The translations under genes and the position numbers were made by a program. The notes beneath the pieces are model-generated. The model was not told where the DNA came from and did no database searches. It worked only from the letters and a program-made list of their open reading frames with translations. DNA of 64,000 bases, taken from the NCBI GenBank assembly GCA_000492175.2, contig CP097573.1, positions 248,001 through 312,000 of the forward strand, written 5' to 3'. Position 1 is the first letter of the stretch, and each line of letters begins with the position of its first letter. The stretch comes from Firmicutes bacterium ASF500. Its GTDB lineage: Bacteria; Bacillota; Clostridia; Oscillospirales; Oscillospiraceae. This document shows, piece after piece, positions 15,633 to 24,331 of this stretch.

Positions 15633-16787
15633 ATGGCAAAAAAGAGAGCTAACGGCGAGGGCAACATCCGCAAACGCAAGGACGGACGGTGGGAGGGACG
15701 CTACACAGTGGGTTACGACCCAGCCACTGGAAAACCAATCAGCAAAAATGTCTTGGCTAAGACGCAGAAAGAGTGTAAAGAAAAGCTGAGACTGGCCCAA
15801 GAGGAGGCTGGCAAAATCAATTTCATCAAGACCGACCAGTATACAGTAGGGCAGTGGGCAACTCTCTGGTTTGAAAACTACGCCAAGCCGTCCATTCGAG
15901 AAACGACTGCAGCCTATTACAAAAACTACATCGACAAGCACATCATTCCACACATCGGGAAAATCAAGTTAAATAAGTTGACAACTTTGGATCTCCAGCA
16001 ATTCTACAACAAGGTCAAAGAGGGAGGGAGAGTACAGAGATACGAAGGGATGCAGGACCTGAGCCTGAGCAACAAGACAGTGCGCGGCCTCCATGCGATG
16101 CTGCGGCAATGCTTGGAACAGGCGGTTAAAGAGCGGCTAATCCCATATAATCCGGCTACAGGGTGCAGACTGCCGCCAAAAGAGAAAAAAGAGATGCAGG
16201 TAATTCCACCGGAGAAAATTGGCGACTATCTGAGAGCGGCGGAGGAGCACGGTGTACTGCCAATGTTCTATCTGGAGCTGACCACCGGGTTAAGGAGAGG
16301 TGAACTTGTGGCCCTGCTCTGGAGCGACTTGAATGTAAAGGAGCAGACCTTGTCAATCTCAAAGTCCGCGGGGCGGATCAATGGCGAGGTGAAAGTCAGC
16401 CAGCCCAAGACAGCGAACTCGGTGAGAACGATATATCTGCCGAAAGAAACGGTGGACCTGCTGGTGGAGGAGCACAGAAAGCACATCTTCAACAAATATA
16501 TGTTTCCCTCGCCGGTCACTGGCGGAATGTACGGCCCAGACTGCGTAGGAAGATTGCACAAAACCTTGCTGAAAAAGGCCGGAATCACAGAAAAAGTGAG
16601 ATTTCATGACCTCAGACACACATTCGCGACATTAGCAATTCAGAGCGGCGTAGACGCAAAAACGGTCTCCAGCATCCTGGGACACTACTCAGCGGGGTTT
16701 ACGCTGGATACCTACACCCATGTGACAGGAGATATGCAGAAAGAGGCGGCGAAGCGGGTTGGAAGTCTTATCGCCCAAGCGGTATAA
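15633..16787 (+). CDS. Tyrosine site-specific integrase
   Basis: A 384-residue integrase of the Tn916/phage type. The N-terminal arm-binding domain (GEGNIRKRKDGRWEGR) is followed by a SAM-like core-binding domain (~65-170). The catalytic domain has Arg in TTGLRRGELVALLW, HDLRHTFAT, GHYSAGFT and the nucleophilic Tyr in LDTYTHV. ATG 15633 has AAGGAGGCG upstream; an upstream in-frame ATG (15579) lacks a ribosome site. It is the right-most gene of the mobilizable group and points at tRNA-Pro, about 170 nt away. Confidence 0.93.
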   Translation: MAKKRANGEGNIRKRKDGRWEGRYTVGYDPATGKPISKNVLAKTQKECKEKLRLAQEEAGKINFIKTDQYTVGQWATLWFENYAKPSIRETTAAYYKNYIDKHIIPHIGKIKLNKLTTLDLQQFYNKVKEGGRVQRYEGMQDLSLSNKTVRGLHAMLRQCLEQAVKERLIPYNPATGCRLPPKEKKEMQVIPPEKIGDYLRAAEEHGVLPMFYLELTTGLRRGELVALLWSDLNVKEQTLSISKSAGRINGEVKVSQPKTANSVRTIYLPKETVDLLVEEHRKHIFNKYMFPSPVTGGMYGPDCVGRLHKTLLKKAGITEKVRFHDLRHTFATLAIQSGVDAKTVSSILGHYSAGFTLDTYTHVTGDMQKEAAKRVGSLIAQAV

Positions 16788-16917
16788 AGCATAAAGGCTA
16801 TACAGACAAGAACGAGGAAGCGCTGGATAAAATCGACGCTTCCTCAAAAATTTCCCGTTTGGGTCAGGTTTGGGTCAAAGAAAAATTGAGCAGAGAAAAA
16901 GCGAGGAAAAAGTTGCA

Positions 16918-16953
16918 AAAATCCGCTAAAATCATCAGATTCCAGCGGATTTT
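16918..16953 (-). terminator. Terminator of tRNA-Pro
   Basis: The arms AAAATCCGCT and AGCGGATTTT abut the CCA end of the tRNA on its 3' side, and the minus strand continues in T. An intact terminator here suggests that this flank may be native chromosome rather than element DNA. Confidence 0.65.
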
Positions 16954-17030
16954 TGGTCCGAGTGGCGGGATTTGAACCCACGGCCTCTTGGACCCGAACC
17001 AAGCGCGATACCAAGCTTCGCCACACCCGG
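16954..17030 (-). tRNA. tRNA-Pro (anticodon CGG)
   Basis: The 77-nt minus-strand gene has acceptor arms CCGGGTG and CACTCGG that pair fully (one G-T), discriminator A and an encoded CCA. The anticodon stem CTTGG/CCAAG holds the loop TTCGGGT, giving anticodon CGG. The T arm is GTGGG-TTCAAAT-CCCGC. Its 3' end faces the integrase gene, the usual arrangement for tRNA-targeting elements. Confidence 0.95.
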
Positions 17031-17142
17031 ATAAAACTAGCTTATTTATTATATTTGTTTTTCTTCCTTCTGTCAAGGGTAATATTACAAACAAATTTGG
17101 AATAAGCTACTGATATCAAGCGGGCAGAGGAGGGGTATCTGG

Positions 17143-18186
17143 ATGTATGAACAAGGTACACAGGCGGCGGGGCGCAGGAGAAGCGTGGGAAGCAGCCGCG
17201 GCACATCGGGAAAAAGAAGACCGGCGAACGGTCAGGAGCAGGTTCGGCTGCTTCAACTGACGATCTGTTTGATCCTGTTTCTGGCGATGTTTTTAGGAAA
17301 AGGGGTTTTTCCACAGAAGCTGGGGCAGGTCCAAGAGCGGGTGGCGGAGCTGATCTCCACCGACTTCAACTTCCAGGAGGCCCTGTCCAAGCTGGGGGCG
17401 TCTCTGCCTGAAGGGGAGGGGGTCCTGTCCGGCGTGGGGGAGTTCTGCGCGGAGGTCTTTGGCATAGCCCAGCCGGAGGAACCGGCGCCGGAGCCGGTGG
17501 AGCTCCAGCCGCCCCCGTCGGACGTGCTGGAGGAAGAGCGGGCGTTTCTGAGCCAGAGGAGCGATTTTGCGGCACGGACGGCCCGCTATTCCGGCGTTTC
17601 CCGCCTGGGGCTGACCAACCCGGTGATCGTCCAGGTGGAGGAACCGGCCGCCCCGCCGCCGGAGGAGCCGGTGGTGGAGCCCGAGGAGGCTCCAGCCATC
17701 CCGGCAGTGGGGACGGTGATTTCGTCCCCGGAGTACAGCGGTCCAACACTGCCGGAGAACTACACGCTGGACCACCTGTCCCTGGGGGAGCTGGCCACGG
17801 TGACCCCCATCCTGGGGCATCTGAACTCCGGCTTCGGCTATCGGGAACACCCCATCAACGGGAATGACGGGATTCACAGCGGGGTGGACATCGGCGCTCA
17901 GATGGGCAAACCCATCGCCGCCTTTGCGGCGGGGACGGTGGAATATACGGGGGAGAGCGACGCCTGCGGCCTGTATTTGCAGCTGGACCACGGGAACGGG
18001 ATCAAGTCGTTTTACGCCCATTGTAGCGAGATCGACGTGAAAAAGGGGCAGGTGGTGGAGATGGGGGAGCCCGTCGCCCGAATCGGCTCCACGGGGGTGT
18101 CCACCGGGCCCCATCTGCATTTTGAGCTGAAATACAACAAGACCCGCATCGACCCGGCCTATTACCTGACATTTTTGGAGCGGTGA
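17143..18186 (+). CDS. SpoIVFA-like membrane M23 peptidase-domain protein
   Basis: A 347-residue protein with a basic N-terminus, one membrane segment (~32-52) and a Pro/Glu-rich linker (~110-200). The C-terminal LytM/M23 domain has HSGVDIG and HLHFEL, so the zinc ligands are present. It is directly followed by an M50 protease, the arrangement of SpoIVFA-SpoIVFB, where the LytM-domain protein controls the intramembrane protease that activates sigma-K on the forespore membrane. The SpoIVFA role is inferred mainly from this pairing; a generic wall endopeptidase is the alternative. Confidence 0.7.
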   Translation: MYEQGTQAAGRRRSVGSSRGTSGKRRPANGQEQVRLLQLTICLILFLAMFLGKGVFPQKLGQVQERVAELISTDFNFQEALSKLGASLPEGEGVLSGVGEFCAEVFGIAQPEEPAPEPVELQPPPSDVLEEERAFLSQRSDFAARTARYSGVSRLGLTNPVIVQVEEPAAPPPEEPVVEPEEAPAIPAVGTVISSPEYSGPTLPENYTLDHLSLGELATVTPILGHLNSGFGYREHPINGNDGIHSGVDIGAQMGKPIAAFAAGTVEYTGESDACGLYLQLDHGNGIKSFYAHCSEIDVKKGQVVEMGEPVARIGSTGVSTGPHLHFELKYNKTRIDPAYYLTFLER

Positions 18187-18785
18187 TGGGGTTGGGCAGG
18201 GTAGAGGTGACCGGCGGCTTTCTGCTGATGCTGGCCTGGCTGAACTATTTGGACCGCTCCTTTTTGGTGCCTATGGCGGTGCTGGCCTGCGGGGCTCACG
18301 AGCTGGGGCATTTGCTGGCCATCCGTCTCCTGGGCGGGACCGTAAGGGAGATTCGCCTGACAGCCATTGGGGCGGAGCTGGTGTTGTCCGGACCGCTGGG
18401 CTACTGGCAGGAGGGGGCGGCGGCCCTGGCCGGGCCGGGGGTCAATCTGCTGCTGGCCTTGCTCTGCTGCCAGTTCAGCTGGGGACTGTCCTTCGCCGGG
18501 CTGAATCTGGTGCTGGCCCTGTTCAACCTGCTGCCCATTGGACGGCTGGACGGGGGGCGGGCGCTGTACTGCACCTTGGCGCTGCTGGCCGGGCCGGGGC
18601 TGGCCGCCGGGGCGCGGAGTTGGCTGGATCTGCTGTGTACCGCGGCGGCGCTGGCGGCGGGGCTGGCACTGGCGGCAGTATGGGGAAATGTGACCCTGCT
18701 GTTGGCCGGACTGTGGATGCTGGCCGTCCTTCTGTGGGATAAATTCGGGAGGCGGCGGGGGAAATTTCGAATATTTTGGAAATAA
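18186..18785 (+). CDS. Site-2 (M50) intramembrane metalloprotease, SpoIVFB-like
   Basis: A 199-residue multi-spanning protein. Zinc motif HELGH (in CGAHELGHLLA) and the distal Asp in LLPIGRLDGGRAL are both intact. The length fits the short SpoIVFB class, without the C-terminal CBS domain of Bacillus SpoIVFB. The start is ATG 18186 (GTG 18183 is equally possible) and overlaps the stop of the SpoIVFA-like gene. It likely cleaves pro-sigma-K in the mother cell. Confidence 0.8.
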   Translation: MGLGRVEVTGGFLLMLAWLNYLDRSFLVPMAVLACGAHELGHLLAIRLLGGTVREIRLTAIGAELVLSGPLGYWQEGAAALAGPGVNLLLALLCCQFSWGLSFAGLNLVLALFNLLPIGRLDGGRALYCTLALLAGPGLAAGARSWLDLLCTAAALAAGLALAAVWGNVTLLLAGLWMLAVLLWDKFGRRRGKFRIFWK

Positions 18786-18852
18786 TGCTTGTCAAGGGGC
18801 AGGAAAACAGGTACAATAAAGGTTACGTCACATACGACCTGGGGGTAACATA

Positions 18853-20694
18853 ATGAATCGTACCTTAGAGCACATCCTGTCCAATGTACAAAAGCCGGCC
18901 CGGTATACCGGCGGGGAATATAACGCCGTTGTCAAAGACAAGAGCAAGGTGGGCGTCCGCTTTGCCCTCTGCTTTCCCGACACCTATGAGATCGGTATGT
19001 CCAACCTGGGCTGCCGCATTCTCTACGGAGTGATGAATGAGCGGGAGGACATCTGGTGTGAGCGCTGCTTCGCCCCCTGGGGGGACATGGAGGAGGAGCT
19101 GCGCCGGGAGGGGCTGCTGCTCTACGGTCTGGAGAGCGGCGACCCCATCTCGGAATTTGACATAGTGGGCTTCTCTCTGGGCTATGAGATGGCCTATACC
19201 AATATGCTCAACATGCTGGACCTGGCCGGTCTGGCCCTGCGCAGTGAGGACCGGCGGGAGCTGAGCCCCCTGGTGGTGGCAGGGGGGACCTGCTGTTATA
19301 ACCCCGAGCCCCTGGCCCCCTTTGTGGACTTCTTTGTCCTGGGGGAGGGGGAGGATGTCACCCTGGAGTACATCGACCTGTATCAACAGGCCAAAGAGGA
19401 GGGCTGGTCCAAGGAGGAGTTCCTGGAGGAGGCCGCCAAGATTGAGGGCATCTACGTGCCCTCGCTCTACGAGCCGGTCTACCGGGCGGATGGAACCCTG
19501 GAAGAGATCAGGAGGGCGCTGGAGGGCGCTCCGGAGACCGTCACCAAGCGGATCGTCCAGGACTTCGACAAGGCCTATTTTCCGGTCAAGACCATCATCC
19601 CCTCCACCGAGATCGTCCACGACCGGGTGATGCTGGAGCTCTTCCGAGGCTGTATCCGGGGGTGCCGGTTCTGTCAGGCGGGCTACGCCTACCGCCCCGT
19701 GCGGTCCCGCAGTCCGGAGCTGCTGGCCCAGTACGGCAAGGCGGCCTGTGAGGACTCGGGCTATCAGGAGATGACCCTGTCCTCTCTGTCCTCCACCGAC
19801 TATCCAGACCTTTTGCCCCTGTGCGACGACCTCCTGGACTACTGCGCCCCCCGGGACATCGGGCTGTCTCTGCCCTCCCTGCGGGCGGACACCTTTTCCA
19901 TGAGCCTGATGGAGCGCCTCCAGCGGGTGCGCCGGGGCGGGCTGACCTTCGCCCCCGAGGCGGGCACCCAGCGCCTCCGGGACGCCATCAACAAGAACCT
20001 CCGGGAGGAGGATCTGCTCCAGTCCTGCAAGACCGCCTTTGCCGGGGGCTGGAACGGGGTGAAGCTCTACTTCATGCTGGGCCTGCCCACCGAGACCGAC
20101 GAGGATGTGCTGGGCATCGCCGACCTGGCCCGCAAGGTGTATTTTACCTGGCGGGAGTACGCGCCCAACAAGGCCCGGGGGGTTCGGATTACCGTGTCCA
20201 CCTCCTGGTTTGTGCCCAAGCCCCACACCGCCTTCCAGTGGGAGGCGCAAATTCCGGTGGAGGAGTACCAGCGGAGGGTGAACCTCCTGCGGGGCGCCCT
20301 GAAACGGGACAAGTCCATCACCTATAACTGGCACGATCCCCAGACCAGCTATCTGGAGGCCGTTCTGTCCCGTGGGGACCGGCGGCTGGCCGATGTGCTG
20401 GAGTGGGTCTGGGAGCACGGGGGAAAGATGGACTCCTGGACGGAGTATTTTGACTATCAGCGCTGGCTGGACGGCCTGTCCGCCTGCGGGCTGGACGGGG
20501 ACTTCTACGCCCACCGGGAGCGCCCCCAGGACGAGGTATTCCCCTGGTCCCGGCTGTCCACCGGGGTGAGCGCCGAATTTCTATGGCGGGAGCGGGAGCT
20601 GTGCTATCAGTCGGTTACCACTCCCGACTGCCGCACCCGCTGCTCCGGCTGCGGGGCCAACAAGCTTTTGGAAGGGGGGAGGACCTGTGGCTGA
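18853..20694 (+). CDS. TIGR03960-family B12-type radical SAM protein
   Basis: A 613-residue protein. The N-terminal ~200 residues are a B12-binding-like domain. The radical SAM domain begins near residue 255 with LFRGCIRGCRFCQAGY (CX3CX2C). The C-terminus adds TPDCRTRCSGCGANK cysteines. TIGR03960 proteins are nearly always encoded with the DUF2344 protein that follows, and the two genes overlap by 8 nt. Substrate unknown. In many clostridia the pair lies between SpoIVFB and rng/rplU; here the left side is kept and the right side is not. Confidence 0.88.
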   Translation: MNRTLEHILSNVQKPARYTGGEYNAVVKDKSKVGVRFALCFPDTYEIGMSNLGCRILYGVMNEREDIWCERCFAPWGDMEEELRREGLLLYGLESGDPISEFDIVGFSLGYEMAYTNMLNMLDLAGLALRSEDRRELSPLVVAGGTCCYNPEPLAPFVDFFVLGEGEDVTLEYIDLYQQAKEEGWSKEEFLEEAAKIEGIYVPSLYEPVYRADGTLEEIRRALEGAPETVTKRIVQDFDKAYFPVKTIIPSTEIVHDRVMLELFRGCIRGCRFCQAGYAYRPVRSRSPELLAQYGKAACEDSGYQEMTLSSLSSTDYPDLLPLCDDLLDYCAPRDIGLSLPSLRADTFSMSLMERLQRVRRGGLTFAPEAGTQRLRDAINKNLREEDLLQSCKTAFAGGWNGVKLYFMLGLPTETDEDVLGIADLARKVYFTWREYAPNKARGVRITVSTSWFVPKPHTAFQWEAQIPVEEYQRRVNLLRGALKRDKSITYNWHDPQTSYLEAVLSRGDRRLADVLEWVWEHGGKMDSWTEYFDYQRWLDGLSACGLDGDFYAHRERPQDEVFPWSRLSTGVSAEFLWRERELCYQSVTTPDCRTRCSGCGANKLLEGGRTCG

Positions 20695-21352
20695 CCGGCT
20701 GTTGTTTTCCAAAACGGGACGGGCCCGGTATATCTCCCATCTGGACCTGATGCGGACCTTTCAGCGGGCCTTTGCCCGGGCGAAAATCCCCATCAAGCAC
20801 ACCGAGGGCTTTAACCCCCACCCCTTTGTCTCCATCGCCCTGCCTCTGTCGGTGGGCTACTCCAGCCAGTGCGAGATTTTGGAGTTCGGCCTGCTGGAGG
20901 GGACAAGCTATGAGGAGGTCCCGGGGCGGCTCACCGCCGCCATGCCCGAGGGGATTGTGATTCACCAGTGCTATCCGGTGGAGCGGAAGCTGAAGGAACT
21001 GTGTTATGTAAACTACATCATGACCTTCGACTACCCCGAGGGACGGCCCCAGGCGTCGGAGCCGTCCTTGGCGGCTCTGCTGGGCCGGGAGAGCCTGGTG
21101 GTAAAGAAGAAGTCCAACAAGGCCAAGGCGGGCTACACCGAGGTGGACCTGATTCCACTAATCCGCAGCTGGCACATCGAATGCCAGAGTGATACTATGG
21201 CGGTGGACCTGGTGGTCTCCGCCCAGAATCCAGGCCTCAACCCGGAGCTCATCCGCTCCGCCTTCTGCGCCGAATACCCGGAGTACGCCCCCGATTTCGT
21301 CACCTTCCACCGCAGGGAGGTGTTGGACAGGGAGGGGAAGACCTTTCGGTAG
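20687..21352 (+). CDS. TIGR03936/DUF2344 family protein
   Basis: A 221-residue protein starting at GTG 20687 inside the end of the radical SAM gene. LLFSKTGRARYISHLDLMR and KHTEGFNPHPFVSIALPL are diagnostic of the family, which partners TIGR03960 enzymes. Its function is not established; a role in RNA or ribosome modification is often suggested from gene context. Confidence 0.88.
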   Translation: MADRLLFSKTGRARYISHLDLMRTFQRAFARAKIPIKHTEGFNPHPFVSIALPLSVGYSSQCEILEFGLLEGTSYEEVPGRLTAAMPEGIVIHQCYPVERKLKELCYVNYIMTFDYPEGRPQASEPSLAALLGRESLVVKKKSNKAKAGYTEVDLIPLIRSWHIECQSDTMAVDLVVSAQNPGLNPELIRSAFCAEYPEYAPDFVTFHRREVLDREGKTFR

Positions 21353-21386
21353 CTTGTAAACCCGACGCGTGATTGGAGCTCTGATT

Positions 21387-21857
21387 ATGTGGCGCAAAGT
21401 GTTGAAGTACATGATTTTAGCCGTCAGTGCGGTTGTAGTGATTGGACTGCTTGCCAATCGTCCTCCGTTTACCGATTCTACCTCACCAGATGGGGAATAC
21501 AGGGTTGAAATCTGGACGCGGCAGGGGTTCGGTTTGCTGAATGTGCCGGAATATGTAAAAATAGTAGTAAAGAAACCTTTTTCTTTCCAAAAAAGAACCA
21601 TCTATACAGAGATCAACAACGATGATATGGCTATTGACGCGGATCAAAATATTTACATTTTTTGGGAAACGGACCAGCTGACAATTATTTTGCTGGGATG
21701 TGAACAGTGGCCGGAATTTATAACAGTGTCTCTGGAAAAAGGTCTTCCTTATGAATGTCACCAATATGATATTCCGGAGGATGTTTCGGATTCTATTTTG
21801 AAAAGCTACAAACGGCGACGTGAACGGGAGGCCACAGGCCGCCCCTACGAGGGATAG
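21387..21857 (+). CDS. Hypothetical membrane-anchored protein
   Basis: A 156-residue protein, AT-richer than its neighbours. It has one N-terminal membrane segment (YMILAVSAVVVIGLLA) and a short extracytoplasmic domain starting TSPDGEYRVEIW. A SPDG...I.V-type opening also appears in the HTH sensor at 23199, so the two may share a small extracellular fold. ATG 21387 is chosen for its GGAG site; GTG 21369 is the alternative. No family recognised. Confidence 0.55.
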   Translation: MWRKVLKYMILAVSAVVVIGLLANRPPFTDSTSPDGEYRVEIWTRQGFGLLNVPEYVKIVVKKPFSFQKRTIYTEINNDDMAIDADQNIYIFWETDQLTIILLGCEQWPEFITVSLEKGLPYECHQYDIPEDVSDSILKSYKRRREREATGRPYEG

Positions 21858-21865
21858 GTGCCCAA

Positions 21866-22666
21866 ATGAAAAAGCTATTTACCATGATCCGCCGGGGCAA
21901 TCTGGAGGAGGTCGCGGTCATTCTGGACAAAAAACCGGACCTGATCTCCTGTCTTGCCAAGGCTCCGCCCAAGAAGGACGACGGCCAGTCGCCCCTGATG
22001 GTGGCCATCAAGAGCGACAACCTGGAGGTGGCCCATCTGCTCCTGGACCGGGGGGCGGACGTGAACTTCGCGGACGCCATCAACCCCTACGGCAGCAATT
22101 TCGGCGCCCCTATCTGGTACGACGCCATCGTCCAGTGCTTCATGCGGGCGGGGCACACCGTCGGCCCCGGTCCGGAGCGCAGCAAGGGGTACTTTCTGCT
22201 CCTCCGCCGCCTGCTGGACATGGGGATGGACCCCAACCCAAAGACCTCCCACGGCCTCACCGCCTGGCAGCACGCCCTGGAGCAGTATGACGAGTTCGCA
22301 CGCAGTTCCTATCCCAGCTACTACGTGGAGGAGAGCAAGGAAGGAAACCGGAGGCTGCGGGAGATGCTCAAGGCGGTGCTGGACGAGCTTCTCAAGCACG
22401 GGGCGGATATCCACGATTTCAGACCGCCCAATAAGGAGGGCCTGTCCTGCGTCTCAGTGATCCTGCGGAATATGGAGGAGGGCCGGGAGCTGCTGGACGG
22501 GATGCGCGGCCTGGACCCGGATTCCGATATGTTCAAGCCCTACACTGAGACATACCGGGGAAAGGAACGGCTGGTCACGCCCTACTACACGGTGGAGGAC
22601 TACCGCCAGATGTACGAGATCAAATGGCGGGAGCTGGAGCCAGTTTTGCGGGCGTACTACGCATAG
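21866..22666 (+). CDS. Ankyrin-repeat protein
   Basis: A 266-residue protein with recognisable ankyrin repeats. SPLMVAIKSDNLEVAHLLLD followed by RGADVNFAD (about 47-75) is the clearest; weaker ones follow at LLRRLLDMGMDPN and VLDELLKHGADIHD. No signal peptide. Ankyrin proteins mediate protein binding and the partner is unknown. It lies 9 nt after the preceding gene in what seems to be an accessory pocket. Confidence 0.8.
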   Translation: MKKLFTMIRRGNLEEVAVILDKKPDLISCLAKAPPKKDDGQSPLMVAIKSDNLEVAHLLLDRGADVNFADAINPYGSNFGAPIWYDAIVQCFMRAGHTVGPGPERSKGYFLLLRRLLDMGMDPNPKTSHGLTAWQHALEQYDEFARSSYPSYYVEESKEGNRRLREMLKAVLDELLKHGADIHDFRPPNKEGLSCVSVILRNMEEGRELLDGMRGLDPDSDMFKPYTETYRGKERLVTPYYTVEDYRQMYEIKWRELEPVLRAYYA

Positions 22667-22674
22667 ACGGAACC

Positions 22675-22741
22675 TGTAGGGCGTGACCACTGGGCACGCC
22701 GCTCTGAAATAAAACGGCGCGCCGAGTCGTCGCGCCCTACA
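22675..22741. repeat. TGTAGGGCG-type palindromic repeat
   Basis: Outer arms TGTAGGGCG and CGCGCCCTACA, with imperfect pairing (CGGC/GCCG runs) inward to an AAAT centre. It is related to the repeats near 48302 and 51448. The folded transcript could also act as a hairpin between the ankyrin and thioesterase genes. Confidence 0.6.
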
Positions 22742-22757
22742 AAAAGGAGATGCAAAA

Positions 22758-23123
22758 ATGGACAAACCCACCCAGCACAGTCTCACCTGGACGGTGGACG
22801 ACACCATGACCGCCAAGCGCATCGGCACAGCGGGCGCTAAAATTCTCTCCACCCCTAACATGCTGGCCCTGATGGAGGCCTGCGCCCTGGAGCTGGCCCA
22901 GGAGTATCTGGACGAAGGCATGACCACCGTGGGCGCGGAGGCCCACGTCCGCCACCTGGCACCCACTCCCGTGGGCATGCAGGTGACCGCCACCGCCACC
23001 CTGCGGGAGGTCGAGCGGCGGAAGATGTGGTTTGATATCGAGGTCCACGACGAGAAGGGCAAGTGCGGCGAGGGCTCCCACCTGCGGATTATGGTGCCCA
23101 ACAAGGACCGGAGCCAGGGTTAA
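22758..23123 (+). CDS. Hotdog-fold thioesterase (FlK-like)
   Basis: A 121-residue single-domain protein. STPNMLALMEACALELAQEY (central helix) and TTVGAEAHVRHLAPTPVG (strand with His/Thr) match the fluoroacetyl-CoA thioesterase-like branch of the hotdog superfamily. These hydrolyse small acyl-CoA thioesters as dimers; the substrate cannot be told from sequence. Preceded by AAAAAGGAG. Confidence 0.82.
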   Translation: MDKPTQHSLTWTVDDTMTAKRIGTAGAKILSTPNMLALMEACALELAQEYLDEGMTTVGAEAHVRHLAPTPVGMQVTATATLREVERRKMWFDIEVHDEKGKCGEGSHLRIMVPNKDRSQG

Positions 23124-23198
23124 ACCCAACTCAACCTATGGTTTGGTGACTTTTTGCTTGGGACGCGGTATCATTCCAGGCAGGAGGTGCGAAAAACT

Positions 23199-24086
23199 AT
23201 GGACAATGTAAAAACCGGTGGCTTTATCAAAGTGCTGCGCAAAGAGAAGGACATGACCCAGAAGCAGCTGGCCGATCAGCTGCACATCACCGACCGGGCG
23301 GTGTCAAAGTGGGAGCGGGGCGTCTGCGCCCCGGATATCTCCCTGTTGGAGCCGCTGGCGGAAATTTTGGAGGTCTCCATTGTGGAGCTCATTCAAGGGG
23401 AGCGGGCCGAAGCACCCCAGGAGGCGGAGACCAGCGCCAAGGAAATTATCAGCTACTCCCAGAACGAGGTAAGGCGCAAGGTCCGGGGCATTCGGAAAAA
23501 GTATCTGGCAATCGCCGCCTTGGTGCTTGCCATAGCCGCGCTCATTGGCGGCGTCCTCCTGTGGAGGAGCGGGCGGTTGTTCGTACTGGACGAGGCGGCG
23601 TCCCCTGATGGGACAATCTGCGCCACGATATACAGCAAGCGGCTGAACGGCAGTTCTTTCTCGTTTGAGAACGAAATTTCCGTGATTACGGAACAGGAGG
23701 ACGGCTTACAGTGGCGGGTCATCTATGGGGATTGTACCTATCGGGGTCTTTGGTGGTCGCCGGACAGCAGGAAGTATGTCCTGGCTTTGGACTATGCCGA
23801 TGAAAACCGCCTGACCCTGAGCTGGCTGGACAGAAATTCATCGAGCAATCTGAACGCCTACCTCTCCATGGGGGTGGAGGCGACGGAACTGCGCAAATAC
23901 GGCTACAGCACCCCCGACGGCTGGCCGGAGATTGAGTACCAGTTTTTGCAGTGGGGGACGGACAGCGCCTCCATGCTGATTTACTACGCCTTCGAGGACA
24001 GCTCAGGGGAGGAGCACACCGGTTACTTCTGGTATAACTGTGAAACTGGAGCTGTCGATGGAATTTTAGAGATGGACGGCCGGTAG
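23199..24086 (+). CDS. XRE-family HTH protein with membrane anchor and extracellular domain
   Basis: A 295-residue protein. Residues ~5-65 are an XRE helix-turn-helix (IKVLRKEKDMTQKQLADQLH...DRAVSKWERG), a membrane segment lies near 103-122, and an extracytoplasmic domain of ~170 residues follows (DEAASPDGTICATIY...). The layout is a one-component transmembrane sensor-regulator. The C-terminal domain has Trp- and Tyr-rich WWSPDSRKYVL and is not assigned. ATG 23199 follows CAGGAGGTG. Confidence 0.8.
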   Translation: MDNVKTGGFIKVLRKEKDMTQKQLADQLHITDRAVSKWERGVCAPDISLLEPLAEILEVSIVELIQGERAEAPQEAETSAKEIISYSQNEVRRKVRGIRKKYLAIAALVLAIAALIGGVLLWRSGRLFVLDEAASPDGTICATIYSKRLNGSSFSFENEISVITEQEDGLQWRVIYGDCTYRGLWWSPDSRKYVLALDYADENRLTLSWLDRNSSSNLNAYLSMGVEATELRKYGYSTPDGWPEIEYQFLQWGTDSASMLIYYAFEDSSGEEHTGYFWYNCETGAVDGILEMDGR

Positions 24087-24108
24087 GAAAATTTATCCTG
24101 AAAACCTC

Positions 24109-24138
24109 TTGACAACGACATGGGGGATGTGGTAACAT
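24109..24138 (+). promoter_or_regulatory. Promoter of the oadB leader
   Basis: TTGACA (24109-24114) and TAACAT (24133-24138) with 18-nt spacing and a TGTGG just upstream of the -10. It lies 23 nt after the stop of the HTH sensor gene. Confidence 0.65.
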
Positions 24139-24147
24139 GCCCCATAC

Positions 24148-24282
24148 AACAAAGGGGAGTAGTCGGCGCGCCTTTCCCGGCGTGCGGCACCAGTCAACAA
24201 GCATGTGCGGCCCGTGAGGCCGCTCTGGCTGTGCCTGAAATGACCAGACCTGCGTTCCGGTTTCGGAACGCAGGTCTTTTTT
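24148..24282 (+). promoter_or_regulatory. Riboswitch-like leader with intrinsic terminator (yybP-ykoY-type signature)
   Basis: After the promoter the leader contains AAAGGGGAGTAG, then hairpin GCGCGCC/GGCGTGC, then CCAGTCAACA with an internal GCGGCC/GGCCGC hairpin closed by CTGG, then CCAGACC. This order of GGGGAGUAG, GUCAA and AGACC is the hallmark of the manganese-sensing yybP-ykoY class. The AGACC runs into AGACCTGCGTTCC/GGAACGCAGGTCT plus TTTTTT, a strong terminator (24246-24282). The closing P1 stem is weak here, and the downstream gene is a sodium-pump subunit, so another ion-sensing class (for example the Na+ riboswitch) remains possible. Confidence 0.55.
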
Positions 24283-24331
24283 AATAGATACCTCAAAACT
24301 GGAAAGGCTAAAGAAAAAGGAGTGCGGGAAA

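Noticed and set aside
16814..16845. GAGGAAGCG/CGCTTCCTC inverted repeat after the integrase as a terminator
   Set aside because: No T-run follows on the plus strand, so only a weak hairpin can be claimed.
18865..20514. A 549-codon minus-strand open frame
   Set aside because: Antisense shadow of the radical SAM gene; low-complexity Gly/Leu/His-rich product without any motif.
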